Shown piece after piece: positions 37,467 through 45,720 of a DNA stretch of 64,000 bases. Positions within the stretch are counted from its first letter, which is position 1. Each line of letters begins with the position of its first letter. The translations under genes and the position numbers were made by a program. Below the pieces are notes generated by a model. The model was not told the origin of the DNA, did not search any database, and saw only the letters and a list, made by a program, of their open reading frames with translations. Location: the NCBI GenBank assembly GCA_016184005.1, contig JACPDL010000003.1:62001-126000 (forward strand), written 5' to 3'. The DNA comes from Candidatus Aenigmatarchaeota archaeon. GTDB taxonomy: Archaea; Aenigmatarchaeota; Aenigmatarchaeia; GW2011-AR5.

Positions 37467-38606
37467 TTATTTCTTCCTTTTCTCCATGGCTTTCCTTACG
37501 CGGCCGACAGCAATTTCAGTAGCAGCTTTCCTCGGCTCGATCCGCTGCTTCTTTGAATAATCAAGAACATTCTTCGTATTCTGCCTTATCTTCTTCTCGA
37601 CCATTGAGAACATCCTGTGCGGATTGTAGCCCCTGTATTCTGCATAGCTGCTTATGACACCGCCGGCGTTGGCAACAAAGTCAGGAACCACAAGAACGCC
37701 TTTCTTGTACAGGACAGTTTCAATCTCAGGAACCATGGGTATGTTTGCACCCTCAACAATAACCTTTGCCTTGACCCTGCCGGCGTTCCTGCTGTTTATC
37801 ACATCCGGCAATGCAGCAGGGATTATTACATCGACCACAAGCTCGAAAAGCTCAGTTCCTTTCATCACGGTTGCCGGCTTGTAATTGACAACGCTTCCTG
37901 TTTTTTCTTTCGCTTCGCTTATCTTCCTGAAGTCCAGGCCGTCTCCATCATATACAGCGCCTTTGCTGTCGCTTACAGCAACTACTCTTGCTCCCATTTC
38001 TTCAAGGTGCTTGTATGCAAACGAGCCAACATTCCCGAAGCCTTCTATGGCAACGGTTGTCTCTTTGATATTCATGCCTGCATGTTCGCAAGCAACAGCG
38101 GTTGCGTGGGCAACGCCAAAACCTGTGGAGCCAAACTCATGCGGTATGCCGCATTTCTCGTCCCGCTTGCCAAAGATTTTCATGCATACGTTTGCCGGTT
38201 TGCCTGTACATGATTTCCACGAGCCGTTGGCTTCAGAATACCACTGCATCTCTTCTTCCGCCGTGTTCACATCAGGCGCGGCTATATACTCCCTGGGCGA
38301 AAGAGGCTTCAATGCCCTTGAAAAAGCCTGAACAATATTCTTCTTCTGGTCTTTTGTCATGTTTTTAGGGTCTGCAATAATGCCCGACTTTGCTCCGCCA
38401 AAGGGCAGCCCAGCCAGCGAACATTTCCAGGTCATTGTACGGGCAAGACGAAAAACCTCCTCGACATCCACCGTAGGAGTCATCCTTATTCCCCCCTTGC
38501 CCGGGCCAAGAGCCGTGTTATCGATAACAAGAATTCCATTCATTTTTGTCTTAGTATCGTATACTTCTACAATTTTCTCGGGCCCGAATTCGTCATGCTG
38601 GATCAT
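37467..38606 (-). CDS. gdhA: Glutamate dehydrogenase (Glu/Leu/Phe/Val dehydrogenase family)
   Basis: NTALGPGKGGIRMTPTVD; LPFGGAKSGI; REYIAAPDVNT; VEGANIPMVPEIE; PDFVANAGGVISSYAEY. Confidence 0.94.
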   Translation of the reverse strand: MIQHDEFGPEKIVEVYDTKTKMNGILVIDNTALGPGKGGIRMTPTVDVEEVFRLARTMTWKCSLAGLPFGGAKSGIIADPKNMTKDQKKNIVQAFSRALKPLSPREYIAAPDVNTAEEEMQWYSEANGSWKSCTGKPANVCMKIFGKRDEKCGIPHEFGSTGFGVAHATAVACEHAGMNIKETTVAIEGFGNVGSFAYKHLEEMGARVVAVSDSKGAVYDGDGLDFRKISEAKEKTGSVVNYKPATVMKGTELFELVVDVIIPAALPDVINSRNAGRVKAKVIVEGANIPMVPEIETVLYKKGVLVVPDFVANAGGVISSYAEYRGYNPHRMFSMVEKKIRQNTKNVLDYSKKQRIEPRKAATEIAVGRVRKAMEKRKK

Positions 38607-38673
38607 AATATCGCCTTGAGATAAGTTTCATTGCGGGCGTTTAAATAAATTACACGAAAATGGACTATACAGC

Positions 38674-39399
38674 ATGTCACAAATTCGAGACAGCTGGAAC
38701 CGGCTTGACGTATACCATCTGATACTGATCTTTCTTGTTATTTCAGGATTATCGGCTGTTTATCTCACAAAGAATGTCTCTTTCTTATTACAGTTGATTG
38801 TTGCTCCGCTAGCCGCAGCTGTTCTTGATATTGCAATAAACTATGCAAAGACGAGGAGCGTGGTAAAACCTCTTACCGCTATGATATCCGGGCTTATAAT
38901 CGCCCTTGTGCTTCCTCCATCAATTGTTCCTGCAGCAGTTGCCTCTGTTATTGCAATTGTTTCAAAACACGTCATAAGATGGAAAGGCCGGAAAGTATTC
39001 AACCCGGCAGCCTTTGGAGTGATTCTAGTGGCATTTATCTTCGGTACAGACACATCTTGGTGGATATCTGTTTCCTTGCTCACGCTGCTTGGATTCCTTG
39101 TAGTTTTCAAGCTTGGCAGGCTCAGAACAAGCTTGGCTTTCCTTGCCGCTTACTTTGCGCTTGTTTACGCTACAACACAGCAGATCCTTCCTGACATGAC
39201 TGCAATATTCTTCGCCACAATCATGCTCATAGAGCCAAAGACGTCGCCCTATACCAAGAAGGGCATGATTGCTTTCGGCATCGCTACAGCCTTGCTTGCT
39301 GTTGGCGTGCAGTCTTTGCAGCTGGGAAAAGACACTTTCCTGGTAAGCCTGCTTGTGATGAACCTCTTTACGGGCTCGATAAACAAGAAGCTCAGATAG
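38674..39399 (+). CDS. RnfD/NqrB-like membrane protein (orphan)
   Basis: PLTAMISGLIIALVLPPSIVPAAVASVIAIVSKHVIRWKGRKVFNPAAFGVI; ~7 TM. Confidence 0.75.
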   Translation: MSQIRDSWNRLDVYHLILIFLVISGLSAVYLTKNVSFLLQLIVAPLAAAVLDIAINYAKTRSVVKPLTAMISGLIIALVLPPSIVPAAVASVIAIVSKHVIRWKGRKVFNPAAFGVILVAFIFGTDTSWWISVSLLTLLGFLVVFKLGRLRTSLAFLAAYFALVYATTQQILPDMTAIFFATIMLIEPKTSPYTKKGMIAFGIATALLAVGVQSLQLGKDTFLVSLLVMNLFTGSINKKLR

Positions 39400-40137
39400 T
39401 CAGAAAATCCTGTAATTGAGAAGAAGCAAGGCTATTGCCAGCAAAGGCTGATGAAGCATATATATCATTAGTGAGTTTCTTCCCAGAAGGCATACAAGCC
39501 TGGATACTGCGGGCTGCTCTGAAATTTTGAAACTTCTCCTGCCATTCTTGTACAGAACGCCGCTGAAATAGATGCCTAGCAAGAAGACGCCAAGCCACGG
39601 CAGAAGCGGGAAGTAGTCAAGAGTAATGAAATTCTCCGGGATAAATCCAAGCCAAAGAAGCCACGGGAAGCTTACAGAAAAGCCCTGCAAGTAAATGCCG
39701 GCTGCCAGCGATGAAAGTGCAGCAACAAGGATATATTTCCTGCCAAGCTTCAAGAAAAGGGGCGACAGCATGACAGCTGCCCCGATAAAATGCAGGATCC
39801 CGAACATCACAAACACTGACGGCACAAGAAAGAACGTCACTAACGTTATCAAAAGTCCAAGGGAAAAAACCACCAATCCCCGCGAAACGTATTTTCTATA
39901 GGACGTTTTTCTGTCCTTAAGCCTTGAGTAGCTCACTGCCAACGACAAGCCTGCAATAAAAATGAATGCGCCGGCTATCAGGCGCGGAAAAAGCCACCAG
40001 AAAAGAAAGCCCAAATCAAGATCATAAATGCCAAAATAGCGCAGAGCGAAGGCATAGTTGAAGATTATCATGAGGATTACTGCGCTGCCGCGAAAGAAGT
40101 CTATCTCCCAGAAACGCTCCATGAAAGTTTTTGGCAT
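39400..40137 (-). CDS. DUF1624/HGSNAT-like acyltransferase-type membrane protein
   Basis: ERFWEIDFFRGSAVILMIIFNYAFALRYF...FPRLIAGAFIFIAGLSLAVSYSR; multiple TM. Confidence 0.8.
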   Translation of the reverse strand: MPKTFMERFWEIDFFRGSAVILMIIFNYAFALRYFGIYDLDLGFLFWWLFPRLIAGAFIFIAGLSLAVSYSRLKDRKTSYRKYVSRGLVVFSLGLLITLVTFFLVPSVFVMFGILHFIGAAVMLSPLFLKLGRKYILVAALSSLAAGIYLQGFSVSFPWLLWLGFIPENFITLDYFPLLPWLGVFLLGIYFSGVLYKNGRRSFKISEQPAVSRLVCLLGRNSLMIYMLHQPLLAIALLLLNYRIF

Positions 40138-40155
40138 GGAGGATGTATAAAACCA

Positions 40156-40440
40156 TTATCTTCTCTTTTCAGCTTCGGTATGCTGTATGATCTTTACAAG
40201 GTGTATGAACATGCCAATTATGAAAATTGTTATAAAGAGTGTGTTCATGAATGTCACACTTGCTTCGCCACCAAACATCCTTGCAAGCTGCGATCCTGAA
40301 AAAATAGCCAAGGCGACAACCATGATCCTCCAGCCCATGACAAGGTTGCTGTGAAGCTTAGGGATCAAATAAACGGCAACTGCAACGGCTATCATGGATA
40401 AAATAACGTTTACGAGCAGCAAACTCTCCTCTACGGCCAT
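40156..40440 (-). CDS. Small membrane protein
   Basis: 94 aa, 3 hydrophobic segments. Confidence 0.6.
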   Translation of the reverse strand: MAVEESLLLVNVILSMIAVAVAVYLIPKLHSNLVMGWRIMVVALAIFSGSQLARMFGGEASVTFMNTLFITIFIIGMFIHLVKIIQHTEAEKRR

Positions 40441-40474
40441 ATTTACCTATGCAAAAGCCAAGTATATAAAAAGA

Positions 40475-40502
40475 ACCCACCATCTGAAGATGGTGGGGGA
40501 GC
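40475..40502. repeat. Short CCCACCATCT-GA-AGATGGTGGG hairpin
   Basis: Perfect 10-bp inverted repeat between two minus-strand genes. Confidence 0.75.
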
Positions 40503-40518
40503 CTTGGCATGAAAACAC

Positions 40519-41253
40519 TTAATCGCCAAAGGCTTCTATCTTCTTTTTTGCGCTTCTCAGGTATATGCCGGTTTTCTGCATCCGTGAAGCGAATGAATCC
40601 GCTTCTGCTTCCTCTTTGCCGCTGTCGTGGAATTTCGCAACCAGGGAAAGCGGCGAGAATATTTTCATGAGTGATGCAGAAAAGTTGAGCATGGAAGAGC
40701 GCTGCTTTATGTGGGCAAGTTCGTGCAAAATGACAGCCTCAATCTCTTTCCTGTTCAGCACCTCGAACATGCCTATTGAAATGAATATGGCCGATTTCAG
40801 GCTTCTGAAAGAAAACGCCAGCGGCTTGGCCTTGTCAACCAGGTAGAGTTTTGGCATTTGTATGCCCATTTTCCTTGAATACTCTTTGACGAAATTTATT
40901 ACAGGCCTGTTGCGGAGTTCGCGCCTGCTGGAAAGCGTGTAAAAGGCCGGTATGACAAACAGCCCCGCCAGCGTGCTTACCGCCACTGTTACCGGAAGCG
41001 CCAATGCCACCAGACTGGGTACGTTATTCGCGCACGGCATGCAGGCGACTCCGCACGTGACGTCTGTTGTCAGCAAAACAAAGGGGAAGAACAAGAAAAC
41101 CAGGTGGCCGTAAATAAGCCCGACTTTCAGCTTAGTCGGCAGTATAAATTTCCTGAGCGCCAGCAAAGCTGCTATTGCAAATGAAAACGAACTTATAATG
41201 AGCAGCAATTTATCCGAATCTATCACCAAACCGGCAAAGCAGGCAATTGTCAT
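40519..41253 (-). CDS. BlaR1/M48-like membrane metallopeptidase
   Basis: AVILHELAHIKQRSSMLNF (HExxH) plus EAEADSFASRM; N-terminal TMs; ATGA overlap with BlaI-like gene. Confidence 0.85.
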   Translation of the reverse strand: MTIACFAGLVIDSDKLLLIISSFSFAIAALLALRKFILPTKLKVGLIYGHLVFLFFPFVLLTTDVTCGVACMPCANNVPSLVALALPVTVAVSTLAGLFVIPAFYTLSSRRELRNRPVINFVKEYSRKMGIQMPKLYLVDKAKPLAFSFRSLKSAIFISIGMFEVLNRKEIEAVILHELAHIKQRSSMLNFSASLMKIFSPLSLVAKFHDSGKEEAEADSFASRMQKTGIYLRSAKKKIEAFGD

Positions 41254-41630
41254 CGTTTCCGCCTCTTGGAAAACCGCTCATTGAAGTAGGTCACAGCTAT
41301 ATCGCCGAAACTGTCAATAAGCTTGTCCACTGTCTTTTCTATAACAGATTCCTGAAAATTGCGCCTGTCAGAACGGCAGAAGTAAATATAATATTCTCCT
41401 CCCCTGGCCGTCTTGATTTTACGGGCTGCAATCTTTTTCTGGTAGAGGCGGTCAAGAATAACGGCGATGCTTGTGAGGGCCACCTTTCTCCGCTTTCTCA
41501 GTATGCTGTGCACTTCCCGCACCTTGTATCCGCCCCCGCCACGCCACAATATCTTCAGAACATCTTCTTCCAGTGGGCTGAGCAAACCGAGATTGCGCTT
41601 GCCAAATCTCAATCTGGTGACTACAACCAT
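41250..41630 (-). CDS. BlaI/MecI/CopY-like winged-helix repressor
   Basis: LSPLEEDVLKILWRGGGGYKVREVHSILRKRRKVALTSIAVILDRLYQKKIAARKIKTARGGEYYIYFC. Confidence 0.85.
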   Translation of the reverse strand: MVVVTRLRFGKRNLGLLSPLEEDVLKILWRGGGGYKVREVHSILRKRRKVALTSIAVILDRLYQKKIAARKIKTARGGEYYIYFCRSDRRNFQESVIEKTVDKLIDSFGDIAVTYFNERFSKRRKR

Positions 41631-41665
41631 ATAAATATACGCCTCTATCAATTATATATAAATCT

Positions 41666-41680
41666 TTACAGTTATTGTAA
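41666..41680. promoter_or_regulatory. TTACA-N5-TGTAA operator candidate
   Basis: TTACAGTTATTGTAA between divergent blaI-like gene and metal-cluster gene; same dyad at 52763. Confidence 0.65.
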
Positions 41681-41798
41681 TACAAAGATGCCGCATGAAC
41701 TTATTTATATGCGCATTGCCTATAATTAATACGAAAGCTTTACGGCTCTTGTAAGTGATCCATGGGTATAATTTAAAGCTTTTCTGCTGGAAATATGT

Positions 41799-43316
41799 GT
41801 GGTGACAAGATTGAAGAAAAAACACGACATTAGTGGCGTGACGGAAGAGGAAGAAGCCCACGGGAAACTTCACGATAAATCCGAGCTTGTTCCTAAAAGA
41901 GAGCGAACCGAGAAGCACGCCAGAAAAGCGCACCACAAATCAGGCAACGTTATAATGCATACGCTTGGCATAGTGAAGCAGCCCCTGTATACAAAAACTT
42001 TCGCCGCGGCATTCATTTTGTCTGCAATCCTTTATTCGTTCTTGTACGGCTTGTGGAAAATACCTGCAATTGAATTCGGCATCAACAGATTATCCGCTGT
42101 AGGAATTCTGGATTACTTATACCTGATTTTAATTTCGGCACTTGCAGGATTATTGTTCACTTTGTTCAAGTATGGAAGAATGCAATCAGTCAAATCAGGC
42201 TCAACGTTAGCCGGCGGGGGCGGTTTATTTGCAGGAATTGTTTCCACTGTATGCCCTGCTTGCCAAGGCATATCAATAGCAGCACTTGGCGGAACAGTGG
42301 CTGCATTACCGCTTGCGTTTCTTGTACCTTACATAGGCCTTATCCAATTTATCACTGTTTTTATTCTCGGATTTGCACTTTATCTTAAAGCAAACAGTAT
42401 ATTCACGCAGACTTGTATTTCATGCAATCTTGGAAGAAGCGAAACTTCTTCGAGATCTTCAGAGAAACGGAGTTTCTCCGAGATATATGGCAGAAACTTC
42501 GTTTCTGCCTATACAGGCGGAGCAAAGCTCCGCCATGTTCCGAAATCCTTTGGATTTCGAGAATTCCGAAAAGCTCTGCTTTCTGCAGGATTTGATACAA
42601 AGACAAAACACAAAGAAGAACCTTCCGGAAAAGAGCCTCTCCTATATCAGAATCATGTGTTCGCAGCCGTGATAGCCCTGGCATTGCTGCTGATAATAAA
42701 CAATTTCATGATAACCGGCGCATTCACGGCAGCAGGTGCGTCTTCAGCCAATGGCGGCAGCATAACCATCAAGCCGGGATTTGAATACGGTTCCAAGCTG
42801 ACGCTGAAACCCATGCCTCTTGCCAGCGGAGAAAGCCCAAGATTCCAGGGCTACAAATCTATAGTAAAGCCTTTGCCGACAATAAGCGAACTGTCAATGT
42901 CGCCGCCGACGGGCGATGTCACTAAGGATATTGCAAACAACGTTATCCCGAGAGGAACGCCGTGGTACGGTCAGGAAGCGGGCGTGAGCTTCGACGATCC
43001 CATAAAAGCACAGCAGCTCTGGGCAAAGGGAAGAGCAATCCAGCTGAACGGCGATGAGCAGAAAAGATGGGAAAGAATAGTAAATTCCTTTACATGCGAT
43101 TATTGCTGCGGATCGCCTCAGCAGCCGACAATAATTACGCGGTGCGGCTGTGCGCACTCCATCGCTGCACAAGGCATGGCAAAATGGTTTATTAAGAATT
43201 ATGGGGGCAAATATTCTGACGAAGAAATATACGGCGAGATGGCGCGATGGTATGCACTGTGGTATCCGGGCCCGACAGTCAAAAGAATCGTGCAGGAGCT
43301 GCAGGCAGCAAATTAG
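41799..43316 (+). CDS. Multi-TM protein with CPAC TM motif, internal hairpin-array-encoded segment and C-terminal CC...CGCAH domain
   Basis: VCPACQGISIAALGGTVAALPLAFLVPYIGL; SCNLGRSETSSRSSEKRSFSEIYGRNFVSAYTGGAKLRHVPKSFGFREF from hairpins; FTCDYCCGSPQQPTIITRCGCAHSIAAQGMAKWFIKNYGGKYSDEEIYGEMARWYALWYPG. Confidence 0.75.
   Translation: MVTRLKKKHDISGVTEEEEAHGKLHDKSELVPKRERTEKHARKAHHKSGNVIMHTLGIVKQPLYTKTFAAAFILSAILYSFLYGLWKIPAIEFGINRLSAVGILDYLYLILISALAGLLFTLFKYGRMQSVKSGSTLAGGGGLFAGIVSTVCPACQGISIAALGGTVAALPLAFLVPYIGLIQFITVFILGFALYLKANSIFTQTCISCNLGRSETSSRSSEKRSFSEIYGRNFVSAYTGGAKLRHVPKSFGFREFRKALLSAGFDTKTKHKEEPSGKEPLLYQNHVFAAVIALALLLIINNFMITGAFTAAGASSANGGSITIKPGFEYGSKLTLKPMPLASGESPRFQGYKSIVKPLPTISELSMSPPTGDVTKDIANNVIPRGTPWYGQEAGVSFDDPIKAQQLWAKGRAIQLNGDEQKRWERIVNSFTCDYCCGSPQQPTIITRCGCAHSIAAQGMAKWFIKNYGGKYSDEEIYGEMARWYALWYPGPTVKRIVQELQAAN
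42428..42590 (+). repeat. Six-hairpin array inside a coding sequence
   Basis: AGAAG-CGAAA-CTTCT; GAGAAAC-GGA-GTTTCTC; GCAGAAAC-TTC-GTTTCTGC; GGCGGAGC-AAA-GCTCCGCC; GAAATCC-TTT-GGATTTC; GAAAAGC-TCT-GCTTTC. Confidence 0.88.
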
Positions 43317-43361
43317 CCGAGCAAGGACATAAGGATGACGGGATTCATAGTGGTGATTTGA

Positions 43362-43400
43362 ATGACAAAGAAAAAAGGAAAGAAAGGAGGCTGTTGCTGA
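43362..43400 (+). CDS. 12-aa Lys-rich micropeptide ending in Cys-Cys (not in ORF track)
   Basis: MTKKKGKKGGCC*; TGATG overlap with the next start at 43400. Confidence 0.5.
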   Translation: MTKKKGKKGGCC

Positions 43401-43615
43401 TGGAAAGAAAAGAACTGCTGATGGTCGTAATGATAGGCGTTCTTCTGCTCACGACAGCCATGCAAACAGTGGCACTGGCAGGCTTGAGCAGCGGGCAGGT
43501 TGTAGTAACAGCCAGGACAACTGCGAGCAGCGGCCCTGCACCAAGTTCCGGCACGCCTTCTGTAGGTTCAGCAGGGAGCCTGGAAAACTTGCCAAGCATG
43601 GTTGGCGGCTGTTAG
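43400..43615 (+). CDS. Small secreted/TM protein with C-terminal GGC
   Basis: MERKELLMVVMIGVLLLTTAMQTVALAGLSSGQVVVTARTTASSGPAPSSGTPSVGSAGSLENLPSMVGGC; ATG 43400 overlaps stop of the preceding micropeptide. Confidence 0.6.
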   Translation: MERKELLMVVMIGVLLLTTAMQTVALAGLSSGQVVVTARTTASSGPAPSSGTPSVGSAGSLENLPSMVGGC

Positions 43616-43634
43616 CGATTGCGAGGAATGACGA

Positions 43635-44780
43635 ATGGCAAAGAAAACATTAGATATAATTTTATATATTTTTGTTGTATTGGCAGTAGCTTTTTCGCTT
43701 GTGAGCCTGTCTCTTATAACCGCCAGAAGCGAGAAAGTCAAAGAATCTCTTTTGCTGGCTGAAAAAGAAAACCAGCCGGCCAAGCTGGAATTGATAAAGA
43801 TCGCTGCTTCTTCATGCAAAGACTGCTTTGATGTAGACTCCGTCATTGAAAGCCTGAAAAAATCCAATGCAAACGTTACTGAAAGGATACTGGAATTTTC
43901 ATCAGCAGAGGCAAAGCAACTTATCAGCCAGTACAGCATTGAAAAGCTGCCAACGGTCATAGTTCTGGGAGAAGTCAATAAATCTTCTGTTGCCAATCTG
44001 TGGAACCAGGAGTGGAAGGTGGGGATGAAGGACGGCACGCAGGTTTCGTCTGTCTATGCGGCCGTTTCTCCTCCGTATGTCGATGCATCCGGGAACATCA
44101 AGGGAATGGTTATTCTGACACACATTGTAGACCAGTCATGCCCTAACTGCACGAACCTTACATCGCTGGTAGACTTCCTCAAGCAGAGCAATGTGAGATT
44201 CACAGAAGAAAAAACAATTGATTACGCCTCGCCGGAAGCCAAGGACATGATTTCCAGATTTGGCATACAGAAAGTTCCTGCTATAGTCATCTCCAAGGAC
44301 ATCCTGGATTACCCGCCTGTAGCTCAGGTATGGGACCAGTTAAACGCGACGGAGAAACAGGGCTTCTATCCGCTGCACACGCTCGCGCCGCCGTACAGGA
44401 ATCTGGAAACCGGCAAAATAGAGGGACTAGTGACTGTGATATATCTTAGAGACGACACGTGCACAAGCTGCTACGACGTCAAATTAAATAAGCTGATATT
44501 GGAAAGGACCTTCGGCCTGATGATTGTCAATGAGACAACAGCAGATGTAAGCTCCGATTACGGCAAAAGCCTGCTGAAGCAGTACAACATGACAAAAGTC
44601 CCTGTAATACTTGTTTCTTCGGATGCAGCGATGTATTCTGGGTTCCCCGTCGTTTGGCCGCAGGTCGGCAATGTCGCAAGCGACGGATGGCATGTAATGA
44701 GAAATCCTGAAGTTTTGGGAACATACAAGGATTTGTCCTCAGGCCAAGTAATCTCGCCTCCGCAACCAGAAGGCGGTTAA
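43635..44780 (+). CDS. Membrane-anchored protein with three tandem thioredoxin-fold CxxC domains
   Basis: SCKDC...KLPTVIVL; SCPNC...KVPAIVIS; TCTSC...KVPVILVS; N-terminal TM. Confidence 0.85.
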   Translation: MAKKTLDIILYIFVVLAVAFSLVSLSLITARSEKVKESLLLAEKENQPAKLELIKIAASSCKDCFDVDSVIESLKKSNANVTERILEFSSAEAKQLISQYSIEKLPTVIVLGEVNKSSVANLWNQEWKVGMKDGTQVSSVYAAVSPPYVDASGNIKGMVILTHIVDQSCPNCTNLTSLVDFLKQSNVRFTEEKTIDYASPEAKDMISRFGIQKVPAIVISKDILDYPPVAQVWDQLNATEKQGFYPLHTLAPPYRNLETGKIEGLVTVIYLRDDTCTSCYDVKLNKLILERTFGLMIVNETTADVSSDYGKSLLKQYNMTKVPVILVSSDAAMYSGFPVVWPQVGNVASDGWHVMRNPEVLGTYKDLSSGQVISPPQPEGG

Positions 44781-45266
44781 ATGGCCGAGCCGGCAAAAAC
44801 CCCCAGGAAAATTATTTTGTCTGGAATAGCCGGCCTGATAGCAATAATTATTATCGGAGTGGCTTACGTGCAATTAACGCAGCCAACTTCGGAACAACCT
44901 TATCAGACCCCAAAGCCGGAAGAAGTTGTAAGGCTTTATTTCGAGTCGTGGGGCAAAAATGACTGGCCCAACATGTACGCGGCTATTTCTGATGGCTTCA
45001 AGGCAATAGACCCGAACGCTAAAGACCTTGCAGCATTCAGGGATTTCGCAAGCTCGCAGGGTGTGGAAGGAGTCAGAATAATAAGCATAAATGAAGAATC
45101 AAACGACGGCGGCACGGCGAGCGTAAGCTATTCGGTGGAACTTGTTTTGAGTGACGGAGGTAAACGCAAATTTGATGATACATTCACACTGAAATACCAG
45201 CAGGGCGACATAATCCCGGGATGGAAGCTTATTCACCCGTACGGGCCTAATGTCGATGCATCTTAG
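44781..45266 (+). CDS. TM-anchored NTF2-like-fold protein
   Basis: TM IILSGIAGLIAIIIIGVAYVQL; PEEVVRLYFESWGKNDWPNMYAAISDGFKAIDPNAKDLAAF...SYSVELVLSDGGKRKFDDTFTLKYQ. Confidence 0.6.
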   Translation: MAEPAKTPRKIILSGIAGLIAIIIIGVAYVQLTQPTSEQPYQTPKPEEVVRLYFESWGKNDWPNMYAAISDGFKAIDPNAKDLAAFRDFASSQGVEGVRIISINEESNDGGTASVSYSVELVLSDGGKRKFDDTFTLKYQQGDIIPGWKLIHPYGPNVDAS

Positions 45267-45274
45267 GCGATTAA

Positions 45275-45718
45275 ATGAAAAGAAAACACAAGTCCAACCA
45301 TCAATTAAAAACCCGGTCGGCGCTGATCGGCAGCTTGGCAGCCTTGGCAATCTTTTCAGCATTTGGGATTATCACAGCGCTTGTACCTAATGAATTGTTT
45401 ATAAGGATGACACCCGTTTACTTCTACGATTATATATTTCTTATTCTGACTTCAGTACTTTCAGGCGCTTACATAGGATTATGGTATTATGCTAAAAAGA
45501 CACGAACAAGTTGCAACTATGCAGCAACCGGCGGGGCCGTAGGCGGCTTCTTCTCTTTCGGGTGCGCAATATGCAACAAGTTGTTAATCTTGCTACTCGG
45601 CCTGAGCGGCGTGGCGGCTTACTTTATGCCGATACAGCCTGTACTTGGCGCAATCAGCATAGCTCTTCTGACTTATGCAGTTTACATGCAATCTAAAGCT
45701 GTCTGGAGGGTACGGTAA
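45275..45718 (+). CDS. Small multi-TM protein with intramembrane CAIC motif
   Basis: GGFFSFGCAICNKLLILLLGLSGVAAYFMPIQPVLGAISIALLTYAVYMQSKAV; similar layout to 42.2 kb and 53.8 kb paralogs. Confidence 0.7.
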   Translation: MKRKHKSNHQLKTRSALIGSLAALAIFSAFGIITALVPNELFIRMTPVYFYDYIFLILTSVLSGAYIGLWYYAKKTRTSCNYAATGGAVGGFFSFGCAICNKLLILLLGLSGVAAYFMPIQPVLGAISIALLTYAVYMQSKAVWRVR

Positions 45719-45720
45719 AT

